Shown here: positions 33,989-41,843 of the stretch, piece by piece | Position numbering within the stretch: position 1 is the first letter of the stretch | Layout: each line of letters opens with the position of its first letter | DNA from: Mycolicibacter heraklionensis | GTDB taxonomy: Bacteria; Actinomycetota; Actinomycetes; Mycobacteriales; Mycobacteriaceae | Direction: 5' to 3' | DNA: 64,000 nt | Assembly: GCF_019645815.1 (NCBI RefSeq) | Contig: NZ_CP080997.1 | Location: 4,840,880 to 4,904,879, forward strand | Made by a program: the position numbers and the translations under genes | Notes under the pieces: model-generated | Databases searched by the model: none | What the model saw: only the letters and a program-made list of their open reading frames with translations | What the model was told of the DNA's origin: nothing

Positions 33989-35449
33989 ATGGGTAGGAGC
34001 GCGGTCGCGGATCGAGACACTGTCTTCGGCTGTCTTGAGGCGATCGAGGCCGCGTCTCGGCAGCTGGCGGAGTCTTCCTTCGACGGGCTCGACGCCGAGG
34101 AGTTGATGTCCGTGCTGGTGCGCCGCGAGAAGCTGGCCTGGCGGGCACCCGCGATCGATCACCGGATCCTGGCTCGCATGGTCGCTGAGAGCAATTCCGG
34201 GTTGCTCGGGGCGTGCTCGCTGACCAAAGCCCTGACCGAACGGCTGCGGATCAGCCGCGCCGACGCCAGGCGCCGGGTCGCGGAAGCCGCCCAGTTGGGG
34301 CCGCGCACCGCGATGACCGGGGAACCACTGCAGCCGGTGCTGTCGGCGCTGGCGGCCGCCCAAGCCTCCGGGCAGATCGGTCCCGAGCACGTGGCGATCG
34401 CCCGCAAGGCATACGCGAAAATCCCTGCCACGGTCCCGGCCGACAAGCGGGACCAAGTCGACCAGCATCTGGCCGCGCTCGCCGGTGAATACGGACCAGA
34501 CACTTTCACCCGGTTCGCCGATCACCTCCTGGCCGTGCTCAACCAGGATGAGGAGTTCAGTGATCGGGAACGTCTGGCCCGTCGCGGGCTGCGTCTGGGA
34601 CGGCAAGGTGCCGACGGCATGAGCACCCTGACCGGCAAGATCACCCCCGAATTACGCGCAACCTTGGAACCCATCCTGGCCAAACTCGCCGCCCCCGGCA
34701 TGTGCAACCCCGCCGACGAACACCCCTGCGTGCAAGGCACCCCCACCGAAGATCAAATCCGCGCCGATGACCGCCGACCCGACCAACGCAACCACGACGC
34801 CCTGCTGGCCGCCAGCCGCGCCCTGCTCGCCACCAAAGACCTTGGCCGACTCAACGGCCTACCGGTCACCGTCATCGTCACCACCACGCTGGCTGAACTC
34901 CACGCCGCAGCAGGACATCCCCCACCCGGTACTGCCCCTGTCACCGGCAAAGCCCACACCGCCGGCGACACCCTGCTGCCCATGACCGATGTGCTGCGCA
35001 TGGCCGAACACGCCTACCACTACCTCGCCATCTTCGACGGCAACGGGCGCGCCCTGTGGCTAGGCCGCACCAAACGCCTCGCATCAGCCGACCAACGCAT
35101 CGTGCTGCACGCCCGCGACCGCGGCTGCACCCGCCCCGGCTGCACCGTTTCCGGGTATCTGAGCCAGGCGCATCACCTCGAAAACGACTGGGCCGACAAC
35201 GGCCGCACCGACGTCGACGCCCTCGCCCTGGCCTGCCCACCCGACAACCGCATGGCCACCGAACACAACTGGCTCACCCGACTCGGCCCCACCGGCAGAG
35301 TCGAATGGATCCCCCCGCCGGCACTCGAGCATGGCCAACCCCGGGTGAATCCCTATCACTTCATCGAGGACGTCATCGACACGCACCTGCGGCCAGACGC
35401 ACCACAGAATGACTCCGACCCGCCCGAAGGCTGGGAACTGGCGCGATGA
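33989..35449 (+). CDS. 13E12-type DUF222/HNH endonuclease-domain protein
   Basis: The 486-residue protein has an N-terminal DUF222 helical domain and a C-terminal HNH nuclease domain with zinc-binding Cys (RDRGCTRPGC), QAHHLEND and ALACPPDN. This is the REP13E12 family, repeated in mycobacterial genomes and sometimes a phage attachment target. ATG 33989 is chosen over GTG 33965 because the SOS box and -10 lie between them. The 3' half is noticeably C-rich in codon use (runs of ACC, CAC, GCC) unlike its neighbours, which fits a mobile or repeat-associated origin. The stop abuts the serS stop with no spacer. The function may be a DNA-damage-induced nuclease. Confidence 0.88.
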   Translation: MGRSAVADRDTVFGCLEAIEAASRQLAESSFDGLDAEELMSVLVRREKLAWRAPAIDHRILARMVAESNSGLLGACSLTKALTERLRISRADARRRVAEAAQLGPRTAMTGEPLQPVLSALAAAQASGQIGPEHVAIARKAYAKIPATVPADKRDQVDQHLAALAGEYGPDTFTRFADHLLAVLNQDEEFSDRERLARRGLRLGRQGADGMSTLTGKITPELRATLEPILAKLAAPGMCNPADEHPCVQGTPTEDQIRADDRRPDQRNHDALLAASRALLATKDLGRLNGLPVTVIVTTTLAELHAAAGHPPPGTAPVTGKAHTAGDTLLPMTDVLRMAEHAYHYLAIFDGNGRALWLGRTKRLASADQRIVLHARDRGCTRPGCTVSGYLSQAHHLENDWADNGRTDVDALALACPPDNRMATEHNWLTRLGPTGRVEWIPPPALEHGQPRVNPYHFIEDVIDTHLRPDAPQNDSDPPEGWELAR

Positions 35450-36706
35450 CTAACGAGGCTCCAACACGTCTACGCCGACGTAGGGCACCAGCGCCTGCGG
35501 CACCCGCACACTGCCGTCGGGCTGCTGGTGGTTCTCCAGAATCGCCACCAGCCACCGGGTCGTGGCCAGGGTGCCATTCAACGTGGCCGCGATCTGCGGC
35601 TTGCCGTTCTCGTCCCGGTAGCGGGTCGCCAGCCTGCGGGCCTGGAACGTGGTGCAGTTCGACGTCGACGTCAACTCCCGGTAGGTGCTCTGGGAGGGCA
35701 CCCATGCCTCACAGTCGAATTTGCGGGCGGCCGAGGACCCGAGATCGCCTGCGGCGACGTCGATCACCCGGTAGGGGACCTCGATACGGGCCAGCATCTC
35801 GCGCTGCCAGCCGAGCAGCCGGTCGTGTTCGGCTTCGGCGTCCTCGGGCCGGCAGTAGACGAACCCCTCGACCTTGTCGAACTGGTGCACCCGGATGATG
35901 CCGCGGGTGTCCTTGCCGTAGCTGCCGGCCTCCCGGCGGAAGCACGACGACCACCCGGCGTAGCGCAGCGGCCCGCCCGACAGGTCCAGGATCTCGTCGG
36001 AGTGGTAGCCGGCCAGCGGCACCTCGGAGGTGCCCACCAGGTAGAGATCGTCGGCCTCGAGCCGATACACCTCGTCGGCGTGCGCACCCAGAAATCCCGT
36101 GCCGGACATGACTTCAGGACGAACCAGCGACGGGGTGATCATCGGGGTGAACCCGTTGTCGACGGCCAGTCGCACGGCCAGCTGCAGCAGGCCCAGCTGC
36201 AGCAGCGCGCCGCGGCCGGTCAGGAAGTAGAACCGCGAGCCGGAGACCTTGGCGCCGCGCCCCATGTCGATCAGGCCCAGCGCCTCGCCGAGCTCGAGGT
36301 GGTCCCGCGGGTTCTCGATCGCCGGCGGCGCGCCGACCACGTCCAGCACCGCAAAGTCGTCCTCGCCGCCCGAGGGCACCCCGTCGATCACCACGTTGGC
36401 GATCGCCATGTGCGACGCGGTGAAAGTCGTCTCCGCCTCGTCCCGGGCGGTCTCGGCGGCCTTGACCTGCTCGGCCAGCTCCTTGGCGCGCGCCAGCAGG
36501 GCGGGGCGTTCCTCGGGCGATGCCGCCCCGACCGACCGGCTGGCCGTCTTCTGTTCGGCGCGCAGCGAGTCGGCGGCCGCGATCGCGGCGCGGCGTGCGG
36601 TGTCGGCGGCCAGCAGGGCGTCCACCTGGGCCGGGTCCTCGCCGCGACCCACCTGGGAGCGGCGGACACGGTCGGGATCTTCACGCAGCAGCTTCAGGTC
36701 GATCAC
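35450..36706 (-). CDS. serS: Seryl-tRNA synthetase
   Basis: SerRS charges tRNA-Ser. The 418-residue class II synthetase has the N-terminal coiled-coil tRNA-binding arm (about residues 25-105), motif 2 (SSCFRREAGSYGKDTRGI, then RVHQFDKVE) and motif 3 (ETLEP-type ending replaced by NGTLATTRWLVAILENHQ). It starts at GTG 36706, supported by MIDLKLLREDPDRVR and by a TAGGGT box (36713-36718) six bases before it, so the mRNA is probably leaderless. There is no T-box or other leader. Confidence 0.97.
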   Translation of the reverse strand: MIDLKLLREDPDRVRRSQVGRGEDPAQVDALLAADTARRAAIAAADSLRAEQKTASRSVGAASPEERPALLARAKELAEQVKAAETARDEAETTFTASHMAIANVVIDGVPSGGEDDFAVLDVVGAPPAIENPRDHLELGEALGLIDMGRGAKVSGSRFYFLTGRGALLQLGLLQLAVRLAVDNGFTPMITPSLVRPEVMSGTGFLGAHADEVYRLEADDLYLVGTSEVPLAGYHSDEILDLSGGPLRYAGWSSCFRREAGSYGKDTRGIIRVHQFDKVEGFVYCRPEDAEAEHDRLLGWQREMLARIEVPYRVIDVAAGDLGSSAARKFDCEAWVPSQSTYRELTSTSNCTTFQARRLATRYRDENGKPQIAATLNGTLATTRWLVAILENHQQPDGSVRVPQALVPYVGVDVLEPR

Positions 36707-36788
36707 GGCAAAACCCTACAACCTGGCCGGCTGCATCACTTTCGCATCATTTGTCACGCGCCTGCGGCTGCCTGTCAGAATGGACCCG

Positions 36789-37898
36789 ATGTCACAGGCA
36801 GCCGACCAGGAGAATCCACCCGCAACGCGGGTGTCTTGGCGGCGCACGCTCCCAGCCGCCCCGACGCGCCGCGGCCTGGTGCTGACCGCGCTGGGCGGTC
36901 TGCTGATCGCCGGCTTGATCACGGTCGTCCCGGTCCTCGGCGACGGCCCGGGCGGGCTGCTGGGCCATCTGAAGGCCGAGCCGGCGCCGGGGGCGGGCGG
37001 CAAAGGCGCCGGGCCGGGGCTGGGCCTCGGCACGGTCAAGGGCAACGAGGCGATCGACCACGCGGTTGCCGGCGACTGCCTGAACTGGCCGGAGAACGAC
37101 CTGGACGCAGCGACGATCGTCAGCTGCGCCGACGAGCACAAGTTCGAGGTGGCCGGCCCGGTGGACATGAAGATGTTCCCGGGCGCCGAGTACGGGCCCG
37201 ACGCCCCACCGCCGTCGATGGCCCGCATCGAGCAGATCACCCAGGAACAGTGCGAGTCGTCGGTGCGCCGCTACCTCGGCGCCAAGTTCGACCCGCACAG
37301 CAAGTTCGTGGCCAGCATGCTGTGGGCCGGCGAACGCGCCTGGCGCCAGCACGGTGAGCGCCGGATGTTGTGCGGCCTGCAACTGCCGGGCGTGGGCGGG
37401 CGGCAGACCGCGTTCGTCGGCAAGGTCGCCGACATCGACCAGTCCAAGGTCTGGCCGCCGGGCACCTGCCTGGGCATCGACCCGGCCACCAACCAGCCCA
37501 ATGATGTTCCGGTCGACTGCGCCGCGCCGCATACCAAGGAGGTCACCGGCACGGTCAATCTGGCCGAGCGGTTCCCCGACGCGCTGCCGCCCGAGGCCGA
37601 GCAGGATGCGTTCATCAAAGAGTCCTGCACCCGGCTCACCGACGCCTACCTGGACCCGGTACAGCTGCGGGACACGACGCTGACGTTGACCTACGCCACC
37701 GTCTCCCTGCCCAGCTGGTCGGCGGGCAGCCGCGAGGTGGCCTGCAGCCTCGGCGCCACGCTGGGCAACGGCGGCTGGGCGGCGCTGATCAACAGTGCCC
37801 GCGGATCGCTGCTGATCAACGGTCAGCCCCCGGTCCCGCCGCCGTCGATCCCCGCGGAGCGGCTGAACCAACTGCCCGCCGGTAGCCAGCCGCGGTGA
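36789..37898 (+). CDS. Membrane-anchored septum-formation-like protein (Rv3835 homologue)
   Basis: The roughly 369-residue protein has a short cytoplasmic tail, one membrane helix (RRGLVLTALGGLLIAGLITVVP), a Gly/Pro linker and an extracytoplasmic domain with paired Cys (GDCLNWPENDL, VSCADEHKFEV, RRMLCGLQLPG, GTCLGI, VDCAAPHTKEV), the septum-formation-like fold of actinobacteria. It lacks the long Pro-rich tail of the M. tuberculosis protein. The start is uncertain: ATG 36780 and ATG 36789 are both open, and the latter has a CAGAAT box 7 bases before it. It overlaps the next gene by 4 bp. Confidence 0.82.
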   Translation: MSQAADQENPPATRVSWRRTLPAAPTRRGLVLTALGGLLIAGLITVVPVLGDGPGGLLGHLKAEPAPGAGGKGAGPGLGLGTVKGNEAIDHAVAGDCLNWPENDLDAATIVSCADEHKFEVAGPVDMKMFPGAEYGPDAPPPSMARIEQITQEQCESSVRRYLGAKFDPHSKFVASMLWAGERAWRQHGERRMLCGLQLPGVGGRQTAFVGKVADIDQSKVWPPGTCLGIDPATNQPNDVPVDCAAPHTKEVTGTVNLAERFPDALPPEAEQDAFIKESCTRLTDAYLDPVQLRDTTLTLTYATVSLPSWSAGSREVACSLGATLGNGGWAALINSARGSLLINGQPPVPPPSIPAERLNQLPAGSQPR

Positions 37899-38245
37899 GT
37901 GTCGCGATGGACCCGCGCCGGTTCGACGATCTCGTCTCCGACGCGCTGGACCTGATCCCGGCCGAGCTGGCCGCCGCCTTCGACAACGTGGTGATCCTGG
38001 TCGAGGACCGCAACACCGAGGAGCCCGATCTGCTCGGGCTCTACGAAGGGGTGGCGTTGACCGAGCGTGATTCCAGCTATGCGGGGTCGCTGCCGGACAC
38101 CATCACCATCTACCGGGATGCGCTGCTGGAGATGTGCGAGTCCGACGACGAGGTCGTCGACGAGGTCAGGATCACCGTGATCCATGAGATCGCCCATCAC
38201 TTCGGCATCGACGACGACCGGCTGCACGAACTGGGCTGGGGCTGA
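37895..38245 (+). CDS. Small zincin-type metallopeptidase (Rv3836 homologue)
   Basis: The 116-residue protein contains the metallopeptidase signature HEIAHHFGIDD (HExxH-xx-G-xx-D) near its C-terminus and belongs to the short acidic metallopeptidase family DUF1025. GTG overlaps the stop of the upstream gene in a GTGA junction, so the two are likely co-translated. There is no signal peptide, so it is presumably cytoplasmic. Substrates are unknown. Confidence 0.86.
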   Translation: MSVAMDPRRFDDLVSDALDLIPAELAAAFDNVVILVEDRNTEEPDLLGLYEGVALTERDSSYAGSLPDTITIYRDALLEMCESDDEVVDEVRITVIHEIAHHFGIDDDRLHELGWG

Positions 38246-38304
38246 GCGGCACCTGCCCGGCGTGCCGGAGCGATGTTGTCGGCGCATAGTGCTAGGAACA
38301 ACCC

Positions 38305-38493
38305 ATGGACAACCACTGCCGAGACTGCCGGGCGGGGCTGGACCACTGTCACGGCACGCTCATCCACCACGTGCAGCAGGCCACGGAGTGCACCGAGGAC
38401 GGGTGCGCCGGCGAGGTGCTGCCGCACTCGTTCGCCCTGGATTGCGAGGCGGTCGGGTGCCGCTGCGCGGAGGTTTACGCGCTGGCGGTCTAG
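38305..38493 (+). CDS. Small Cys/His-rich protein, probable metal-binding
   Basis: The 62-residue protein starts with MDNHCRDCRAGLDHCHG and has further Cys pairs (ATECTEDGCAGE, DCEAVGCRC), eight Cys and several His in all, which suggests zinc or another metal ligand set. It follows a TAGGAAC ribosome binding site. Its stop overlaps that of the convergent phosphatase gene by 4 bases (CTAG). I do not recognise a named family. Confidence 0.68.
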   Translation: MDNHCRDCRAGLDHCHGTLIHHVQQATECTEDGCAGEVLPHSFALDCEAVGCRCAEVYALAV

Positions 38494-39179
38494 CCCATCG
38501 GGTCGGTGTCGGACCGCAACGCGTCGCCGACCGGGTCCGGGTGCGGTTCGGGATAGAACGGCGGCGTCAACGAGCCCCACTGCACGCAGCTCCAGCGGCC
38601 GTCGGTGATCGGCGCCAACACCACGGCGGTGGCGTTCTCCAAATGGTTCTCCAGCACGAAGCTGCCGTCCACGCCCGCCAGCGTCGCTGCCGCCAGGCGG
38701 ATCGCCGCGCCGTGGCTGACCACGACGATGTCCCCGGTCCAGTCCTCATCGTCGAGGTAACGCATCCGCAGCTCGGTGACCACCGGTAAGTAGCGGTCGA
38801 GCACCTGCTCGGCCGACTCGCCGCCGGGCAATGCGACTCCGGGCTCGCCGGAGTGCCAGCGTTGGTAGATCGCGTTGAACTCGGCGATCGCGTCGTCGTC
38901 ACTGCGGTTCTCCAGCGAACCGGCCTGCACCTCGTGGATGCCTTCGAGTGCGCGGGCGGTCACGCCGAGCCGGCCGCTGATCTCGGCGGCGGTCTGGACT
39001 GCGCGGGTGGCCACCGAATGGGCGACCAGCATCGGACGGTGCGTGCCGCCCGCCGCGAATGCCCGGGCCTGGTCCCGGCCCAACGGTGTCAGTTCCGAAC
39101 CGGGCGGGCGGGTGTCGAGCCGACGGTCGACGTTGCCGTAGGACTGGCCGTGGCGCAGCAGCACCAGCCGCCCGCTCAT
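38490..39179 (-). CDS. Histidine phosphatase family protein (Rv3837c homologue)
   Basis: The 229-residue enzyme has the phosphoglycerate-mutase-like motif LVLLRHGQSYGNVDRR near its N-terminus, with the phosphorylated His in RHG, and the second catalytic His in VVVSHGAAIRLA. Conserved Glu lies in HEVQAGSLENR. The ATG at 39179 overlaps the pheA stop by 4 bp, so it is probably co-transcribed with pheA; a role in that pathway is not implied. Substrate unknown. Confidence 0.88.
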   Translation of the reverse strand: MSGRLVLLRHGQSYGNVDRRLDTRPPGSELTPLGRDQARAFAAGGTHRPMLVAHSVATRAVQTAAEISGRLGVTARALEGIHEVQAGSLENRSDDDAIAEFNAIYQRWHSGEPGVALPGGESAEQVLDRYLPVVTELRMRYLDDEDWTGDIVVVSHGAAIRLAAATLAGVDGSFVLENHLENATAVVLAPITDGRWSCVQWGSLTPPFYPEPHPDPVGDALRSDTDPMG

Positions 39180-40042
39180 GACGCCGCCCCGCATCGGCCC
39201 GCCGGCCCGATCGGCCAGGAGCCCAGGTAGCGGACGTCGGCGCAGCTGCGGCGCAACGCCCGCAGGGCATCGGCAACCGCGCCGTCGTCGATGTGTCCGA
39301 CGCAGTCCAGGAAGAACAGATATGTGCCCAGCTCGGTGCGGGTCGGCCGGGACTCGATACGGGTCAGATCGATACCGCGACTTCCGAACTCGGTCAGGGC
39401 CGCCGCCAGGGCTCCGGGTGCGTTGTCCAGGCGCAGCACCACCGACGTCCGGTCGGCACCGGTGCGCTGCGGCGGCGGCGCCGGGGCACCCACCAGAACG
39501 AAGCGCGTCCGGGCGTTGGGTTCGTCGATGACGCCCTCGGCCAGTGTCACCAACCCGCGTTGCTGGGCAGCCAGCGCGGTGCTCACCCCGGCGTCCACCT
39601 CACCGTCGTAGACCTGCTGCGCCGCAGCGGCGTTGGAATTCGCCGGCACGACGCGGGCCTGCGGCAGATGCTGGGCCAGCCAGCGCCGAACCTGGGCGCC
39701 GGCCACCGGGTGAGCGGCCACAGTGCGAATGTCGGCTTCGCCGCGGCCCGGCGCGACAACGACCGAGAACGAGACGTCCAAGGCAGTTTCGGCGAATATC
39801 TGCAACGGCGACCCGACCGCGAGTCCGTCCAGGGTGGGCGTCACCCCGCCCTCGATCGAGTTCTCGATCGGCACGCACGCGTAGTCGGCGGCACCGGAGC
39901 GCACTGCATCAAGAGCGGCCGGCGTGCTCTCGGCCGGCACCGGTTGCGGGTCGGCGCCGGGAACCCGTCCGGCGCCGGTCAACGCGAGCAGCGCCGCTTC
40001 GGTGAAGGTCCCCGCCGGGCCGAGATAGCTGATGCGGGTCAC
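39176..40042 (-). CDS. pheA: Prephenate dehydratase PheA
   Basis: PheA converts prephenate to phenylpyruvate in phenylalanine synthesis. The 288-residue protein has the dehydratase domain (SYLGPAGTFTEAALL, YACVPIENSIEGGV, the catalytic NARTRFVLVG) and a C-terminal ACT domain with GALAAALTEFGSRGIDLTRIESRPTR split by a turn, including the Phe-binding ESRP motif. It is slightly shorter than the M. tuberculosis protein. GTG at 40042 is preceded by TAGGGT (40049-40054) at 6 bases, giving another leaderless promoter. Confidence 0.95.
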   Translation of the reverse strand: MTRISYLGPAGTFTEAALLALTGAGRVPGADPQPVPAESTPAALDAVRSGAADYACVPIENSIEGGVTPTLDGLAVGSPLQIFAETALDVSFSVVVAPGRGEADIRTVAAHPVAGAQVRRWLAQHLPQARVVPANSNAAAAQQVYDGEVDAGVSTALAAQQRGLVTLAEGVIDEPNARTRFVLVGAPAPPPQRTGADRTSVVLRLDNAPGALAAALTEFGSRGIDLTRIESRPTRTELGTYLFFLDCVGHIDDGAVADALRALRRSCADVRYLGSWPIGPAGRCGAAS

Positions 40043-40184
40043 CGGACAACCCTATCGGCCGCAGCCCGCCGGCGCGCTCACCGGCGGCGCGACCCTCTCG
40101 AACGTGCCGCCACCTTCACGCTCGGCGGAGGTGGCATCGCGATCCGAATTCCACAATTCCTGTTGCGCCCGCCGCGGTCATTAT

Positions 40185-40203
40185 TTAAGTTAGGCTTACC
40201 TCA
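40185..40203 (+). promoter_or_regulatory. IdeR iron box before the DUF2470 gene
   Basis: TTAAGTTAGGCTTACCTCA matches the IdeR consensus (TTAGGTTAGGCTAACCTAA) at 16 of 19 positions. It overlaps TAGGCT (40191-40196), a likely -10 box, so iron-loaded IdeR should repress. The M. tuberculosis orthologue Rv3839 is in the IdeR regulon. Confidence 0.88.
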
Positions 40204-40219
40204 CTTCGAAAGGTGATCG

Positions 40220-41059
40220 ATGGCCACGACTACAGCAGCAACCGTCCCGACGTCCGCCGAGCGGATTCGCAGCGCCTGCATCCGGGGCCAAGCACTCTTG
40301 GCGATCGCCGACTCCGCCGACACCGCGCCGGTCAACGCACCGGTCTGCCACCTGCTGCGGGACGGGTCCGTCGTGGTTGCGGTCCCCCTCGGGGACCCGG
40401 TCGCCCAAGCCGCCGTCGACTCCGGCGTGCAGGCGATGCTCGAGCTGACCGACCATGCTCCGTTGCGGCTGCGCGAACGGGTCCGTGCGCTGGCGTGGAT
40501 CCGGGGCCTGCTGCGCCCGGTGCCCGACCGCGAGATCGCGATACTGCTCGACCGGATCGCGGCGGTCGACCCGAACCCCGCTCTGCTCCAGGTCGTCTCG
40601 CCTCGCTCGGCATCCCACTCCCGCGATATCGGTGCACCGGACAGCAGTGACTCCGACGTCGACTACGCGCTGTTGCGGTTGACGCCCGAGTCGGCGGTGC
40701 TGGCCGACGCCACCGGCGCCGAGGCGGTCGACGTGCATGAGCTGCTGGCAGCGCGCCCCGACCCGTTCTGCGCGATCGAGGCACATTGGCTGCAGCACCT
40801 GGACTCGGCACACCCCGACATGGTGGCCCGGCTCGCCGCCGCCAAACTGCCGCCGCAGCTGCGGCGCGGACAGGCCCGCCCGCTGGCGGTAGACCGCTAC
40901 GGCATGTGGCTGCGGGTGGAGGCCCCCGAGGGAGACCGCGACGTCCGGCTGAGCTTCCCGCGGCCGGTCGAGGATGTGCTCAGCCTGAACCGGGCGGTGC
41001 GCGCACTGATGGGCTGCCCGTTTCTCAACGGCCTGCAGGCCCGACGCCAGGAGCAGTAG
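40220..41059 (+). CDS. Iron-regulated DUF2470 protein (Rv3839 homologue)
   Basis: The 279-residue protein begins at ATG after AAAGGTGA. Its N-terminal part resembles a split-barrel flavin/heme-binding fold (ALLAIADSADTAPVNAPVCHLLRDG), and the C-terminal DUF2470 domain has HWLQHLDSAHPDMVARLAA and MWLRVEAPEGDRDVRLSFPRP. DUF2470 is found in proteins handling heme or siderophore iron. With the IdeR box in its promoter, induction in low iron is expected. The exact reaction is unknown. Confidence 0.84.
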   Translation: MATTTAATVPTSAERIRSACIRGQALLAIADSADTAPVNAPVCHLLRDGSVVVAVPLGDPVAQAAVDSGVQAMLELTDHAPLRLRERVRALAWIRGLLRPVPDREIAILLDRIAAVDPNPALLQVVSPRSASHSRDIGAPDSSDSDVDYALLRLTPESAVLADATGAEAVDVHELLAARPDPFCAIEAHWLQHLDSAHPDMVARLAAAKLPPQLRRGQARPLAVDRYGMWLRVEAPEGDRDVRLSFPRPVEDVLSLNRAVRALMGCPFLNGLQARRQEQ

Positions 41060-41090
41060 TCGCCAGGAGTCCAGCGGCTACCGTGGCTGG

Positions 41091-41843
41091 GTGACCGAGC
41101 CGGCGACCCCCCGACGCGCGCTGCGCCTGGAGATCGTCCTGGTACTGGCGGTCACCTACGGGCTCAGCGCCCTCACCGCGATCCTGCAGCTCACCGACGC
41201 GGTGCTGCGTGACCTCAGCTCCCAGCGGATTCCCCTGAACCCGCGCCGGTCCTATTTCGACCTGATCGATCTCGGTCTCAACGCCGCCTGGGCCGTGCAA
41301 CTGATCGCCTGGGGTGCGCTGGCGCTGTACCTGCTGTGGCGCAGCGGATTCACGCCCGCCCGCATCGGGCTGAACGGGTGGCCCCGCCGCACCGATCTGG
41401 CCGGCGCACTCGGCCTGGCCGCCCTGATCGGCTTGCCCGGGCTGGGCCTGTACCTGCTGGCACGGACCCTGGGCCTCAACGCCGACGTCGTTCCCGCGGC
41501 GATCAACGACACCTGGTGGCGTGCGCCGATGCTGGTCGTGATCGCATTCGCCAACGCGTTCGCCGAGGAAGTGATCGTGGTCGGCTACCTGCTGACCCGG
41601 CTACGGCAGCTGCGGGTTTCGCCGCGGGTGGCGCTGGCCTGTTCAGCACTGTTGCGCGGCGCCTACCACCTCTATCAGGGGTTCGGCGCCGGGCTGGGCA
41701 ACATCGCCATGGGGCTGGTGTTCGGCTACACCTGGCAGCGCACCGGACGGCTGTGGCCGCTGGTCCTGGCGCACGCACTGATCGACACTGTGGCGTTCGT
41801 CGGGTACGCGCTGTTCGCCGACAAGCTGGGATGGCTGCGCTAG
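41091..41843 (+). CDS. CPBP-family intramembrane metalloprotease (CAAX/Abi-type)
   Basis: The 250-residue protein has about six membrane helices and the CPBP motifs: FAEEVIVVGYLLTRL (EE-xxx-R variant, with Gly-Tyr in place of the usual Arg), LLRGAYHLYQG (motif 2 with His) and LAHALIDTVAF (motif 3). Such proteases are linked to Abi immunity and CAAX processing. GTG follows TACCGT (41079-41084) by six bases, a leaderless start. Its stop overlaps that of the convergent glycosidase gene by 4 bases. It is absent from this position in the M. tuberculosis order. Confidence 0.83.
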   Translation: MTEPATPRRALRLEIVLVLAVTYGLSALTAILQLTDAVLRDLSSQRIPLNPRRSYFDLIDLGLNAAWAVQLIAWGALALYLLWRSGFTPARIGLNGWPRRTDLAGALGLAALIGLPGLGLYLLARTLGLNADVVPAAINDTWWRAPMLVVIAFANAFAEEVIVVGYLLTRLRQLRVSPRVALACSALLRGAYHLYQGFGAGLGNIAMGLVFGYTWQRTGRLWPLVLAHALIDTVAFVGYALFADKLGWLR

